Below, piece by piece: positions 10,366 to 20,588 of a stretch of DNA of 64,000 bases. The stretch comes from JAIBJN01 sp963811635 (lineage in GTDB: Bacteria; Actinomycetota; Thermoleophilia; Gaiellales; Gaiellaceae), in contig CAWESB010000017.1 in NCBI GenBank assembly GCA_963811635.1, positions 1-64,000 on the forward strand, in the 5' to 3' direction. The first letter of the stretch is position 1, and every line of letters starts with the position of its first letter. The translations under genes were made by a program, and so were the position numbers. Under the pieces are notes generated by a model that was not told where the DNA came from, did no database searches, and was given only the letters and a program-made list of their open reading frames with translations.

Positions 10366-12174
10366 ATGCGGCTCAACGGCTCGTCGAAGCGGGAAACCCG
10401 GTCGAGCGCCCTTTGGGGGAAGCCCTCCAAGGGGGAGACACGCTCGAGTGCTCTGTGGGGTAAGGGCGGTCGGGGTGTCGCGCTCGTGCTCTGTCTCGCC
10501 GTCGTCCTGGGTGCTCCCATGGCGGCCGGTGCAGGGCGGTCCTCCAACTCGCACAACAGAGATCTCAAGGCGTACGTGTCGCCCGACCTGCTCGAAAAGG
10601 CTCAGGCGAACCCGAACGCCACATACGACGTCATCATCCAGGGCGCCCGCGACGAGTCGACCGCCGAGGTGGCGGCCGAGGTCGGCGACGCGCGCAATCA
10701 CGATCCGGGCCGCGGTGTCGGCCTGCGCAAGCGTTTCCGCTCCCTCAGCGCCGTCGCGGCGCAGCTGACCGGCCGCCAGATCATGCGGCTCGCGCGTCGC
10801 TCCGACATCGGCGCGATCACGAGCGACGCTCCGGTGCGCCTGTCGGAGTACTGGAGCAATCAGCGCTGGCCCTACGTCGCCGGCTTCTACGGCGTGTGGA
10901 ACCAGGCTGCCGCGGCGAACGCCCCGGCGATCGCCGTCGTGGACTCTGGCATCCAGGCCGGCCGCGGCGACTTCGGCGGCCGCGTGGTTGCGCAGGTGAA
11001 CATGACCTCGCTCCTGCCGAACTCGGCCGGTGACGGCCGCGGTCACGGCACGTTCGTCGCCGGCATCGCAGCCGGTGGCGCCGACAGGTACGCCGGCGGC
11101 TCGCCCAAGTCCAAGATCGTCTCCATCGACGTCATGAACGACAGCGGCATGGCGATGACGCGCGACGTGATCGCCGCCGCCGACTGGATCCTCGCGAACA
11201 AGGATCGCTACAACATCCGCGTCGCGAACTTTTCGCTCCACAGCGCGACTCCGGCGAGTGTCTTCTTCGATCCGCTCGACCGGGCCGTGGAGCGCCTCTG
11301 GTTCGCCGGCGTGGTCGTCGTCGCGGCCGCGGGGAACTACGGCGTCGACGGCTCGCCCACCGGCGTCACGTTCGCCCCGGGCAACGATCCCTTCGTCATC
11401 ACGGTCGGCGCTGCCGACACCGACGACTCGTTCGGCGTCTCCGATGACTTCGCGGCGCCGTGGTCGGCGTGGGGCTACACGCTCGACGGCTTCGCGAAGC
11501 CCGACATCGGCGCGCCCGGGCGCTACATGGTCGGCCCCGTCCCGTCCCTCTCCTCGCTCGTCGCCGAGCGGCCGGGCAACGTGACGGGCTTCGGCTACAT
11601 GGAGCTCTCAGGGACCTCGTTCGCGGCCCCGGTCGTGGCCGCCGCCGCCGCGCAGGTGCTCGCCCGCCATCCGGAGTGGACTCCGGACCAGGTCAAGGGC
11701 GCGCTCATGCTCTCGGCGAAGGACACGCCCAGCGCAACCCCCGGCTCCCTCGGCGTCGGCATGGTCGACGCAACCAAGGCTGCCGCGGTGACGAGCCCGC
11801 CGAACCCGAATGCGGCCCTGAACCAGTTCGTCGGCCCGGCGGAGGACGGCACGGGCCCAATGTTCAATGCAGCGAGCTGGGCAAACGTCGCCCAGAGCGA
11901 CGCATCCTGGGCCTCCGCCTCGTGGGCTTCGGCCTCCTGGGCCTCCGCCTCCTGGGCAAACGCATCGTGGGCCTCCGCCTCCTGGGCCTCCGCGTCCTGG
12001 GCCGCTGCCTCGTGGGCGTCCGCTTCGTGGGCCTCGGCCTCCTGGGCCTCCGCATCGTGGGCCTCCGCATCGTGGGCCTCGGCCTCCTGGGCCGACAACG
12101 CCGACGGCGAGGCCGCCGGCGAAGAGGACTTGATCCTCGAGAGCGAGCTCGCCGAGCTCGGCATCGGGGAATAG
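10366..12174 (+). CDS. Secreted subtilisin-like (S8) peptidase with C-terminal ASWAS repeats
   Basis: Serine peptidase of 602 residues, start ATG 10366 after GAGAGGAAT. The N-terminus carries two copies of ETRSSALWGK before a hydrophobic signal segment (VALVLCLAVVLGAPMAAGA). An I9-like prodomain follows. The triad is visible: Asp in IAVVDSGIQ, His in GRGHGTFVAGI, Ser in SGTSFAAPVVAA, with the oxyanion Asn in AAAGNYGVDG. After the catalytic domain come 13 ASWA(S/N/A/D) pentads, then an acidic tail ending LAELGIGE. Substrate and the role of the Trp-rich tail are unknown; cell-surface display or attachment is one guess. Confidence 0.88.
   Translation: MRLNGSSKRETRSSALWGKPSKGETRSSALWGKGGRGVALVLCLAVVLGAPMAAGAGRSSNSHNRDLKAYVSPDLLEKAQANPNATYDVIIQGARDESTAEVAAEVGDARNHDPGRGVGLRKRFRSLSAVAAQLTGRQIMRLARRSDIGAITSDAPVRLSEYWSNQRWPYVAGFYGVWNQAAAANAPAIAVVDSGIQAGRGDFGGRVVAQVNMTSLLPNSAGDGRGHGTFVAGIAAGGADRYAGGSPKSKIVSIDVMNDSGMAMTRDVIAAADWILANKDRYNIRVANFSLHSATPASVFFDPLDRAVERLWFAGVVVVAAAGNYGVDGSPTGVTFAPGNDPFVITVGAADTDDSFGVSDDFAAPWSAWGYTLDGFAKPDIGAPGRYMVGPVPSLSSLVAERPGNVTGFGYMELSGTSFAAPVVAAAAAQVLARHPEWTPDQVKGALMLSAKDTPSATPGSLGVGMVDATKAAAVTSPPNPNAALNQFVGPAEDGTGPMFNAASWANVAQSDASWASASWASASWASASWANASWASASWASASWAAASWASASWASASWASASWASASWASASWADNADGEAAGEEDLILESELAELGIGE
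11902..12096 (+). repeat. 13 tandem 15-bp units encoding ASWA(S/N/A/D)
   Basis: Thirteen in-frame 15-bp units of the type GCCTCCTGGGCCTCC. Units 4, 7 and 13 end in Asn, Ala and Asp, the rest in Ser. Trp is invariant, and synonymous drift between units shows selection on the peptide. Confidence 0.92.
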
Positions 12175-12200
12175 CACCCCCGTTCGGATCAGAAACTCAG

Positions 12201-12230
12201 AGCCCCGGGTCGGCCTTCCGGCCCGGGGCT
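12201..12230 (+). terminator. Hairpin after the subtilase gene
   Basis: AGCCCCGGG (12201-12209) pairs with CCCGGGGCT (12222-12230); the loop holds a small CGG/CCG stem. It starts 27 bases after the stop and is followed by a weak CACCTTTCC tail. Confidence 0.6.
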
Positions 12231-12264
12231 CACCTTTCCGGGTGAACCTTCCGGGTGTCCCTCG

Positions 12265-12372
12265 AACGGGGGACGACCCCCGTTGCGGCTGAACCTACGT
12301 TCAGCCCATGGCTCTGCGGCCGTACCGCGCGTCGGCGTGGGCGAAAGTCCCTTCGATCCTGGATCGGACTTT
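12265..12372 (+). promoter_or_regulatory. Series of hairpins leading to the GGDEF/HD-GYP start
   Basis: Three perfect stems precede the gene: AACGGGGG/CCCCCGTT (12265-12284), GGCTGAAC/GTTCAGCC (12287-12306) and AAAGTCC/GGACTTT (12344-12350 with 12366-12372). The last ends at the base before the proposed GTG start and covers the likely ribosome site, so it could control translation. Confidence 0.4.
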
Positions 12373-15135
12373 GTGAGCGCGGTCCCGCACGAGCACCCCG
12401 ACGAGCGACCGCCGCCCGAGCCCGACCGAGGCGATCCATCGTCGCTGGCGCCGCGCGCGAAGCTCTTCCTCTACGGGATCGGGACGCTCGCCGTCGCGGC
12501 CGCGGCGGCGCCGTTCGCGCACCTGTCGCTGAACACGAGCGGCTGGCTCACCTTCCTCGTCCTCGCCTCGTGCGCCGCGGTCGCCCAGCTCTTCGTCGTC
12601 CGCACGCCGCGCGACCAGAGCTACCACACGACGATCGTCTTCCTGATCCCGGGTGTGCTCTTGCTCCCGCCCGAGCTGATCGCCCTCCTGGGCGTCGTCT
12701 ACTGCATCCCCGAGTGGCTGAAGGTCCGCTACGCCTGGTACATCCAGGCCTTCAACATCGCCAACCACACCCTCAACGGGTTGGTGGCGTGGGTGGCGGT
12801 CGAGCTCGTTCGCTCGTCGGATCTCAGCCCGGAGCTCGAGTTCGCGCTCTCCGGCCTCGTGGCCGCGGTGGTCTTCGTCTCGCTGAACCACTTCCTGCTC
12901 GCGACCATGCTCCATTTCGCGCGCGGGCACTCCCTGCGCGGCACGGGCCTCTTTTCGACCGAGAGCCTCTCGACCGACTTCGTGCTTGCCATGCTGGGCG
13001 TGGCGCTCGCCGGCCTGTGGGACTGGAACCCGTTCCTGCTGCCGATGGCAGTCGCGCCGCTCCTCCTCATCCATCGCTCGCTCAGTGTCCCGGCGCTCCA
13101 GCAGGAGGCGAGGGTCGATCCGAAGACGGGCCTCTTCAACGCGCGCTACTTCGCCGCCGCTATCCGGGACGAGCTCGAGCGGGCCGAGCGGTCGGGCGCC
13201 CCGATGTCGCTGATCATGGCCGACCTCGACTTGCTCCGCGAGATCAACAACGCCTACGGGCACCTCGCCGGGGACGCCGTCCTGCGCGGGATCGCCGGCG
13301 TCTTCCAGCTGCACCTCCGGCACACCGACATCCCTGCCCGCTTCGGCGGAGAGGAGTTTGCGCTCCTGCTGCCGGAGACGACGCCCGAGGAGGCGGCCGA
13401 AATCGCGGAGCGCATCCGCCGGGCCGTGGCTGAGAAGCGCTTCGAGGTCGAGACCTCGAGCGAGCCGATCAGGGCGACGATCTCCCTCGGGGTCGCCGGC
13501 TACCCGAAGGACGGCACCGACCCGAACGAGCTCATCCACCAGGCCGACCTGGCCGTCTACCGGGCGAAGCTCCAGGGCCGTAACCGCGTCCTCGGCGCCA
13601 GCTCGGAGCCCGTGCTGCTCCCGCCCGAGCGCAAGGTGCGGCTCGCAGCCGTCCCGGACGACACCGTCTACTCAAAGGCCTCATCCGCCCCTCTGGCTCA
13701 CCCTGCGCTTGCCGTCGACGCGACCGGGGAGATGCCCGGCGGTGACCAGCCGCAGCGGCCCCACACACCCGCGGGGCCGAGGTTCGTCGCGCTCTCGCGC
13801 AGTCTCGCCTTCCTCGTCGTCGCCGTCAGCGTCGGCGGCATCGCGGCCGGCGCGCTCGGATTCGTCGTCGGCGACACGCACGACATCCTCGGCCTCCTCG
13901 CGGTCATCGCACTCGTCGCGGGCGGACAGGCCCTCGCACTCGAGCTCGAGGGCGGCTCCATCTCCGTCAGCGCAGTCGGCGCTCTCGCAGGCGCCGCCAT
14001 CGCCGGGCCGAAGGCCGCGCTTCCACTGGCGGTCGCGACCGCGGCGGTGGAGTGGAGCTCGAGGCGCACGCCCGCCTACCAGCTGCTCTTCAACATCGGC
14101 GCGCTCTCGTTCGCGAGCCTCGCGGCGGCGGCGGTGTTCAGCCTCGGCGGCTCCGACGGCTTCGGGAAGCTGATCATGGCCGCGGCCGGCCTCGTCGCCG
14201 GCGGTGTGTACTTCGTCGTCAACACGGGCCTCCTCTCGGGCGCGATGGCCCTCGAGGGGCATGACAGCTGGAGACGTGTCTGGAACGAGCGTTTCTCCTG
14301 GCTTCTGCCGCACTACGTCGCTTTCGGGGCCGTCGGCGGGGCGATCGCGCTCTCCTACGACGCGATCGGGCTCTACGGCCTCGCCGTGTTCGTCCTCCCA
14401 CTCCTCCTCATGCGCAAGACGATGGCCGCCTACCTCGGGCACACCGAGAAGTCCACGAAGAAGCTCCGTGAGGCCGCAGAGACCATCCGGAGCCAGAACA
14501 TCTCGCTCGAGCAGGCCAACAGCCTCCTGAAGGAGCGCTCGACCGCCGCCATGGAGAGCCTCTCGGCGACGGTCGACGCGCGCGACGCCTACACCGCGGG
14601 CCACTCAAGGCGCGTACAGCAGCTCGCGCTCGCCATCGGCCGGGAGCTGAGCCTCTCGCAGGCCGAGCTCGACCTCCTCGGGCACGCGGCGCTCTTCCAC
14701 GACATCGGCAAGCTCGCGATCCCGGACTCGGTGCTGCTCAAGCCGTCCTCGCTCTCGGGCGACGAATGGGCGCTCATGCAGCGGCACGCGGAGGAGGGCG
14801 CGCGCATCATCGACCGACTCGGCTTCCTCAACGACGCGGTACCTGCCATCCGGCACCACCACGAACGCTGGGACGGCGCCGGCTATCCGGACGGCCTCAC
14901 CGGCGAGGAAATCCCGCTCGGCGCCCGCATCATCCACGTCGCCGACGCGCTCGACTCGATGCTGACGAACCGCATCTATCGCGTCGCCCGTCCGGCAGCG
15001 GACGCGCTCGAGGAGCTGCGGCGCGGCAGCGGCAGCCAGTTCTGCCCCCGCACCGTCAGCGCGCTCGAGCGGCTGCTCGAGGGCGAGAAGGAGCCCGAGC
15101 AGGCTCCCGGCCCGACGCTCGCCGCCGCGTCCTAG
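12373..15135 (+). CDS. Membrane GGDEF and HD-GYP domain protein (cyclic di-GMP synthesis and breakdown)
   Basis: About 920 residues. Order: N-terminal multi-helix membrane region, GGDEF domain with intact RFGGEEF near residue 322 (preceded by KTGLFNARYF), a second block of hydrophobic helices, a coiled-coil linker, then HD-GYP with TAGHSRRV, HDIGK (near 776), HHHERWDGAGYPDG and HVADALDSM. The GGDEF motif suggests diguanylate cyclase activity; HD-GYP suggests hydrolysis of c-di-GMP. GTG 12373 is chosen as start because upstream codons are hairpin-forming leader sequence, but the frame stays open to TTG 12283. Ligand of the membrane part is unknown. Confidence 0.88.
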   Translation: MSAVPHEHPDERPPPEPDRGDPSSLAPRAKLFLYGIGTLAVAAAAAPFAHLSLNTSGWLTFLVLASCAAVAQLFVVRTPRDQSYHTTIVFLIPGVLLLPPELIALLGVVYCIPEWLKVRYAWYIQAFNIANHTLNGLVAWVAVELVRSSDLSPELEFALSGLVAAVVFVSLNHFLLATMLHFARGHSLRGTGLFSTESLSTDFVLAMLGVALAGLWDWNPFLLPMAVAPLLLIHRSLSVPALQQEARVDPKTGLFNARYFAAAIRDELERAERSGAPMSLIMADLDLLREINNAYGHLAGDAVLRGIAGVFQLHLRHTDIPARFGGEEFALLLPETTPEEAAEIAERIRRAVAEKRFEVETSSEPIRATISLGVAGYPKDGTDPNELIHQADLAVYRAKLQGRNRVLGASSEPVLLPPERKVRLAAVPDDTVYSKASSAPLAHPALAVDATGEMPGGDQPQRPHTPAGPRFVALSRSLAFLVVAVSVGGIAAGALGFVVGDTHDILGLLAVIALVAGGQALALELEGGSISVSAVGALAGAAIAGPKAALPLAVATAAVEWSSRRTPAYQLLFNIGALSFASLAAAAVFSLGGSDGFGKLIMAAAGLVAGGVYFVVNTGLLSGAMALEGHDSWRRVWNERFSWLLPHYVAFGAVGGAIALSYDAIGLYGLAVFVLPLLLMRKTMAAYLGHTEKSTKKLREAAETIRSQNISLEQANSLLKERSTAAMESLSATVDARDAYTAGHSRRVQQLALAIGRELSLSQAELDLLGHAALFHDIGKLAIPDSVLLKPSSLSGDEWALMQRHAEEGARIIDRLGFLNDAVPAIRHHHERWDGAGYPDGLTGEEIPLGARIIHVADALDSMLTNRIYRVARPAADALEELRRGSGSQFCPRTVSALERLLEGEKEPEQAPGPTLAAAS

Positions 15136-15175
15136 CGGCGCTCCCGGCCCAACAAACCTGCGACGATAGCGGGCC

Positions 15176-16018
15176 GTGAACGGCTCTCTTCGCTCCGCCG
15201 AGCTGCAGCTGCGCGCGGCTCGGCACATCCTGCCGCGGGCGCCGCTCTCGCGCAGCCGTTTCGGACGCTTCGACGACCGCCTCGTCTTCGTCGTCGGCAG
15301 TCCGCGGTCCGGGACGACGTTCCTCGCGAGCTCGATTGGCTCGCTGCCCGGGTTCATCGACCTCGGCGAGGTCGCGCCCCTGAAGGCGGCGATCCCCGAC
15401 CTGGCTCCGCTCGGCCCGGCGGAGGCGGGGCCGTCGATCCGCCGGATCCTCACACGGGCTCGGCGGCTCGGCCTGACCGGGAGCCTCAGGCCGGTGGAGC
15501 AGACGCCCGAGGCTGCCTTCATGCTGCCCGCGATCCTGCGGGCGTTCCCGGAGGCCCGCATCGTGCACGCGCTCCGCGACGGGCGTGACGTCGCCTGCTC
15601 GCTCCTCGAGCGCGGCTGGCTGCGCGCGGGGCGGGGGGGAGGCGACGACGCGGGGTTGCCCTTCGGCTCGGGGGCGCGCTTCTGGGTCGAGCCCGAACGG
15701 CGCGACGACTTCGCGCACGTGAGTGAGGCACGCCGGGCTGCCTGGGCCTGGCGGCGCTACGTGACCGCGGTGCGGGCCTCGGGCGTTCCCGTCTTCGAGG
15801 TCCGCTACGAGCGCCTGGCGACCGACCCGGACGCGGTCGCGGCCGACCTCGCCGAGGCGCTGCGCGCCCCCGAGGCTCCGCTCGCCGCCGCGCTCGCCGA
15901 TGCCTACGGCAGCTCGGTCGGGCGCTACGCCTCCGACTTCCAGGAGGGCGAGCTCGACGACGTGCTGGCCGAGTCCGGGGACCTGCTCCAGGAGCTCGGC
16001 TACTTGCGGGACGACTAA
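15176..16018 (+). CDS. Sulfotransferase-family protein
   Basis: 280 residues with the PAPS 5'-phosphosulfate loop GSPRSGTTFL at 41-50 and a 3'-phosphate-type segment EARIVHALRDGRDVACSLLER. These mark the bacterial sulfotransferase family that sulfates carbohydrates, lipids or peptides. GTG 15176 starts 40 bases after the preceding stop. Acceptor unknown. Confidence 0.82.
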   Translation: MNGSLRSAELQLRAARHILPRAPLSRSRFGRFDDRLVFVVGSPRSGTTFLASSIGSLPGFIDLGEVAPLKAAIPDLAPLGPAEAGPSIRRILTRARRLGLTGSLRPVEQTPEAAFMLPAILRAFPEARIVHALRDGRDVACSLLERGWLRAGRGGGDDAGLPFGSGARFWVEPERRDDFAHVSEARRAAWAWRRYVTAVRASGVPVFEVRYERLATDPDAVAADLAEALRAPEAPLAAALADAYGSSVGRYASDFQEGELDDVLAESGDLLQELGYLRDD

Positions 16019-16050
16019 CCTGCTCGCCTACACTGGGGCGGAGGAGCTTC

Positions 16051-16671
16051 GTGCCTCGGTATTCCGACGCTCAGATTCTCGCCGAGCTCGCGGCCTGCGC
16101 GCGGCGGCTCGGCCGCTCCCCGACGATGCGCGAGTTCTCGGGAGACCCCTCCGTGCACATGCACCCGCAGACCGTCGTCGAGCGCTTCGGCACCTGGAAC
16201 GAGGCCAAGCGCCGCGCGGGGCTCATACCTCGGCGCTTCGCGACGAAGGAGGAGCTGCTCGCGCAGCTCCGGGCGCTCGGCGACGAGCTGGGGCGGACCC
16301 CGACGGGGCGCGACCTCGACGAACGGCGCGCCCGGCTCCCGTCCAAGTCGCTCTACTGGCACCGCTTCGGTTCCCTCTCGAACGCCCTCCGCGCCGCCGG
16401 CTTCGCCGTCCCCCGCCGGGACGAGCGCGTAGAGCAGGCCCTGGAGGAGGGGGAGCGCCTCTCGCGCCGGCTGGGGCGCCTGCCGCGGTTTGCCGACTGG
16501 AAGCGCGCGCACGGGCGCAGCCCGGGGATGCTGTCCGAGTGGCAGGTGTACCGGCTCTTCGCGAACGGCAACGGGGGCTGGACGTCCTTCCGGGCGGCGC
16601 TCGGCGCCCGTCTGGCGGGACGCGGGATGCAGGTCGGCCCGGACGGCCGCCTCGTGAGGCCGAGGGCCTAG
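16051..16671 (+). CDS. Protein with homing-endonuclease-associated (HNH) repeats
   Basis: 206 residues built from about three copies of a helical unit: LGRSPTMREF...FGTWNEAKRRAGL, LGRTPTGRDL...FGSLSNALRAAGF, and LGRLPRFADW...GWTSFRAALG. This matches the short DNA-binding repeat found beside homing endonucleases and in free-standing actinobacterial proteins. No nuclease domain is present, so a DNA-binding role is inferred. Its stop shares a CTAG with the stop of the reverse-strand amidotransferase. Confidence 0.7.
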   Translation: MPRYSDAQILAELAACARRLGRSPTMREFSGDPSVHMHPQTVVERFGTWNEAKRRAGLIPRRFATKEELLAQLRALGDELGRTPTGRDLDERRARLPSKSLYWHRFGSLSNALRAAGFAVPRRDERVEQALEEGERLSRRLGRLPRFADWKRAHGRSPGMLSEWQVYRLFANGNGGWTSFRAALGARLAGRGMQVGPDGRLVRPRA

Positions 16672-17474
16672 CGGGCCGCAGCAGCCGCCGTGGCGATCAC
16701 GGCGAGCCGGGCGAGGCAGGAGCGCGCCTCCTCCGGCGCCCGCACGGGCGGGAGGATCGGCTTTTCCACGAACGTGCGGTCGGGCTCGAACGACGCGGTG
16801 AGGGAAGCAACGCCGTCGGCGACGACGGCAAGCGTGCCCTCGCCGAGCTCGCGCTTTCGCAGGCGCACGCCGGCGTACCGCTCGACCACCTCGAGCGCCC
16901 GGCGCGTCGATGCGAAGAAGAGCTCCGTCTTGCCCTCGCCGAGCCAGAGCGGTCGCCCGATCCCGCGCGCGAGATAGAGCCGGTCGGGGTCGCGCTCGTC
17001 GAGCCAGGCCGCGGCCATGGAGCCGTGCAGCTCCTCGAGCGCCGCCGGGCCGCTGGCCGCCTCCTCCATGAGCGCGAAGATCGCCTCCGAGTCGACCGTC
17101 ATACCGGGCTCGGCGCGATCGAAGCCGTGGCCTTCGAGGATCTCCTCGTCGTTCGTGATGATGCCGTTGTGGATGCCGACCACCGATCCGTGGCGGATCG
17201 GGTGGTTGTTGGCGACGAGGCTGGGGTGGCCCTTCGTGTAGTCGCGCACGTGCACGAGCGCCTGGCGCGCCTCCGCCGGCACGGACAGCCGATCGAGCAA
17301 GGCACTCGCCCCGCCGCGCTGCTTGTGCACCGCGAGCGGCAGGCCGGGGCCACGGTAGGCGTAGCCGACGGCGTCGGACCCGCGCTCTGAGATCGCGGCC
17401 AGGAGCGTCTGCGTCGCGAGGGTCTGGTCGACAGGCGACGCGCCGCTCAGGCTATATCCAGCAATTCCGCACAC
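16668..17474 (-). CDS. Class II glutamine amidotransferase (GlmS-type glutaminase domain)
   Basis: GTG 17474 places cysteine directly after the initiator (CGIAGYSL), the N-terminal nucleophile of class II amidotransferases, and GGTGAG lies 7 bases upstream. 268 residues. Other marks are ISERGSDAVGY, NNHPIRHGSVVGIHNGIITND and DSEAIFAL, as in the glutaminase half of GlmS. The sugar isomerase half is absent, so it must donate ammonia to a partner or act differently. Acceptor unknown. Confidence 0.86.
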   Translation of the reverse strand: MCGIAGYSLSGASPVDQTLATQTLLAAISERGSDAVGYAYRGPGLPLAVHKQRGGASALLDRLSVPAEARQALVHVRDYTKGHPSLVANNHPIRHGSVVGIHNGIITNDEEILEGHGFDRAEPGMTVDSEAIFALMEEAASGPAALEELHGSMAAAWLDERDPDRLYLARGIGRPLWLGEGKTELFFASTRRALEVVERYAGVRLRKRELGEGTLAVVADGVASLTASFEPDRTFVEKPILPPVRAPEEARSCLARLAVIATAAAAAR

Positions 17475-17586
17475 GTACTGCTCACCGATCCTAGGTGTAT
17501 CTCCGGACGGTCGTCCGACCCGCAGCGGCCGCAACAGCCGGCTCCCGTCTGCTGCATAGACACTACCAACGTCGACCGAGATCAAA

Positions 17587-17610
17587 ACCGTTTTCATCCC
17601 CCTAAACGGT
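17587..17610. promoter_or_regulatory. Inverted repeat in the divergent promoter region
   Basis: ACCGTTT (17587-17593) and AAACGGT (17604-17610) form a perfect 7-bp inverted repeat in the 180-base gap between the divergent amidotransferase and sigma factor genes. It could be an operator or a hairpin. Confidence 0.35.
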
Positions 17611-17654
17611 GCTAGTCGCTCAAGGCCGCCCGCGGCACCGCCGATACGGGTGGC

Positions 17655-18641
<987 letters not shown>

Positions 18642-18675
18642 CGGCGAGAACCGCCCCGGCAGCTAGGTTGGAGCC

Positions 18676-19401
18676 GTGACCGGCTTCGTCGACGTCCATT
18701 CGCACGTGATCCCGTCGGGTGACGACGGCGCCCGCTCGGTCGAGACCGGCCTGGCACTCTGTCTGGAAGCGGGCCGCCGGGGCACGCGCGTCCTCTACGG
18801 CACACCGCACGTGTGGCCCTCGCTCCCGCTCACGCCGGAGCGCGAGCGGGCCGTCCGTGCCGCGCATGCCGAGATGGCCCCGCTCCTCGCCGGCCACGGG
18901 CTCGACCTCCGGCTCGGCTGGGAGCTGACCCCGTCGGAACGCCTCCTCGAGGAGGATCCCGGGCGCTACCGCCTCGGCGAGCTGGACTTCGTCCTCATGG
19001 AGGTGCCCTTCCACGGCTCTCTCGCGCTCGCTGAGCGCCTCGGCGAGCACATCGAAGGCTCCGGGCTCACTCCGATCGTCGCCCATCCGGAGCGCGCCGA
19101 GGGCGTGCGCGAGGAAATGGAGTCCGTCGCGTCGTTCCGGGAGCGCGGTTGGTTGGTCCAGGTGAACGCGACGAGCATCCTCGGAGCGCACGGACACGAG
19201 CAGGAGAGCGCCGCCTGGAGCCTCCTGCGCGGCGGCCTGGCCGACCTGGTCGCCTCCGACGGGCACCGCAGCTCGCGGCCGCCGCACCTCGACGAGGCGC
19301 ACAGGCTGGCGCGGGCGCGCCTGGGGGAGGGCGTCGACCCCCTCTTCGACGGGAGCTCGCTAGTGGGTCGCGACCGCTTCGATCTCGCGCAGCGAAGCTA
19401 G
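18676..19401 (+). CDS. PHP-domain phosphoesterase, CpsB/CapC-like
   Basis: 241 residues. DVHSHVIPSGDDGARS, TPHVWPS, VAHPERAEG and ASDGHRSSRPP are the metal-binding motifs of PHP-type tyrosine phosphatases that regulate capsule synthesis. No tyrosine kinase or capsule genes are visible, so the substrate is open. The 3' end overlaps the opposing sigma gene by 42 bases. Confidence 0.8.
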   Translation: MTGFVDVHSHVIPSGDDGARSVETGLALCLEAGRRGTRVLYGTPHVWPSLPLTPERERAVRAAHAEMAPLLAGHGLDLRLGWELTPSERLLEEDPGRYRLGELDFVLMEVPFHGSLALAERLGEHIEGSGLTPIVAHPERAEGVREEMESVASFRERGWLVQVNATSILGAHGHEQESAAWSLLRGGLADLVASDGHRSSRPPHLDEAHRLARARLGEGVDPLFDGSSLVGRDRFDLAQRS

Positions 19402-20415
19402 GCGCGAGAGGGACTCGATCTCGATCTGCCGCACGCGCTCGCGGGTGATCCCGAGCCGGCGGCCGATGTGCTCCAGCGTGTGTGGCTCCTCGCCGCGCAG
19501 GCCGTAGCGGAGCTCCAGCACGCGGCGATCCCGTTCCGGGAGGGATTCCAACGCCCGGTCGAGGGCTTCCTTCTGCAGCCGCTTCTCGGTGACCTCGTCC
19601 GGGAGCGGGTCGTCGCCGGCGACGAGGTCGCCGAAGACGGCGTCCTCCTGCTCGCCGATCGGCTGGTCGAGGCTGGTCGAGGCCCTCGCAGCGGCACGCA
19701 CCTCGATCGCCTGCTGGAGCGGAAGGCCCGCCTCGTCGGCGATCTCCTCGAGCGAGGGCTCGCGCGCGAGTTGCGTCCAGAGGTGGCGCTCGGCGCGGTG
19801 CATCTTCTGCATGCGCTCGACGACGTGGACGGGGACCCGGATCGTCCGCGCCTTGTCGGCGATCGCTCGTGCAACGGCCTGGCGGATCCACCAGGTCGCG
19901 TACGTCGAAAACTTAAGGCCGCGCTGCCACTCGAACTTCTCCACGGCGCGGATCAGGCCGAACATGCCCTCCTGGATCAAGTCGAGGAAGGGCAGGCCCT
20001 GGTTGCGGTAGTTCTTCGCGATCGAGACGACGAGGCGCAGGTTGCACTCGATCATGCGCTTCTTCGCCTCCATGTCGCCGCGCTCGATCCGCTTCGAGAG
20101 CTCGACCTCGTCCGCGGCCGTCAGGAGCGGATGGCGGCCGATCTCCCGCAGGAAGAGCTGCAGTGCGTCGGTGGTCGTCTCGAGCACCTCCGTGCCCGGG
20201 AGGGTCGGAGCGGGCTCCTTCTGGCGGTCGACGACCTCGATTCCGCGCTCCTCGAGCTCCTTGTGGAGCGCCTCGACGTCGCCCGGGTCGAGATCCAGCA
20301 GCTCGAGCGCCTCGCGCAGCTCCAGCAGCTCGACGACGCCGGATGCGTCGGCGCGCTCCAGCAGCGGGTGAAGCTCCTCGTGCTGACTCGCGACTGAGCG
20401 CTCGTCAGGGGGCAT
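19360..20415 (-). CDS. RNA polymerase sigma-70 factor, RpoD/SigA type (copy 2)
   Basis: 351 residues. The N-terminus (HPLLERADASGVVELLELRE, DLDPGDVEALHKELEERGIEV) resembles region 1.1. Then come region 1.2 (TDALQLFLREIGRHPLLTA), region 2 (LIQEGMFGLIRAVEKFEWQ, KFSTYATWWIRQAVARA), region 3, and region 4 (LRYGLRGEEPHTLEHIG, TRERVRQIEIESLSRL). Having region 1.1 makes it at least as good a housekeeping candidate as copy 1. The tail overlaps the PHP gene by 42 bases. Confidence 0.93.
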   Translation of the reverse strand: MPPDERSVASQHEELHPLLERADASGVVELLELREALELLDLDPGDVEALHKELEERGIEVVDRQKEPAPTLPGTEVLETTTDALQLFLREIGRHPLLTAADEVELSKRIERGDMEAKKRMIECNLRLVVSIAKNYRNQGLPFLDLIQEGMFGLIRAVEKFEWQRGLKFSTYATWWIRQAVARAIADKARTIRVPVHVVERMQKMHRAERHLWTQLAREPSLEEIADEAGLPLQQAIEVRAAARASTSLDQPIGEQEDAVFGDLVAGDDPLPDEVTEKRLQKEALDRALESLPERDRRVLELRYGLRGEEPHTLEHIGRRLGITRERVRQIEIESLSRLASLREIEAVATH

Positions 20416-20588
20416 TCGGAGATGTCGGCAGCGTGGTCACGTACGCGAGATAGGAGTGCGGCGGCCTGCGGGCGTGCCGGGATTACCCTACCCGTCGCGG
20501 CGGCCAAGTCAAACCCGGCGCCCGATTGCCCGCGCACGATAACGGGCGTTATGTCAAGTCGAAGCGGATCGCGTCCTCCTCTCCATCT

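Noticed and set aside
11902..12096. CRISPR array
   Set aside because: The repeats are contiguous, in frame and without spacers; they encode the ASWAS tail.
16051..16671. Active homing endonuclease
   Set aside because: Only the associated DNA-binding repeats are present; no HNH or LAGLIDADG catalytic motif.
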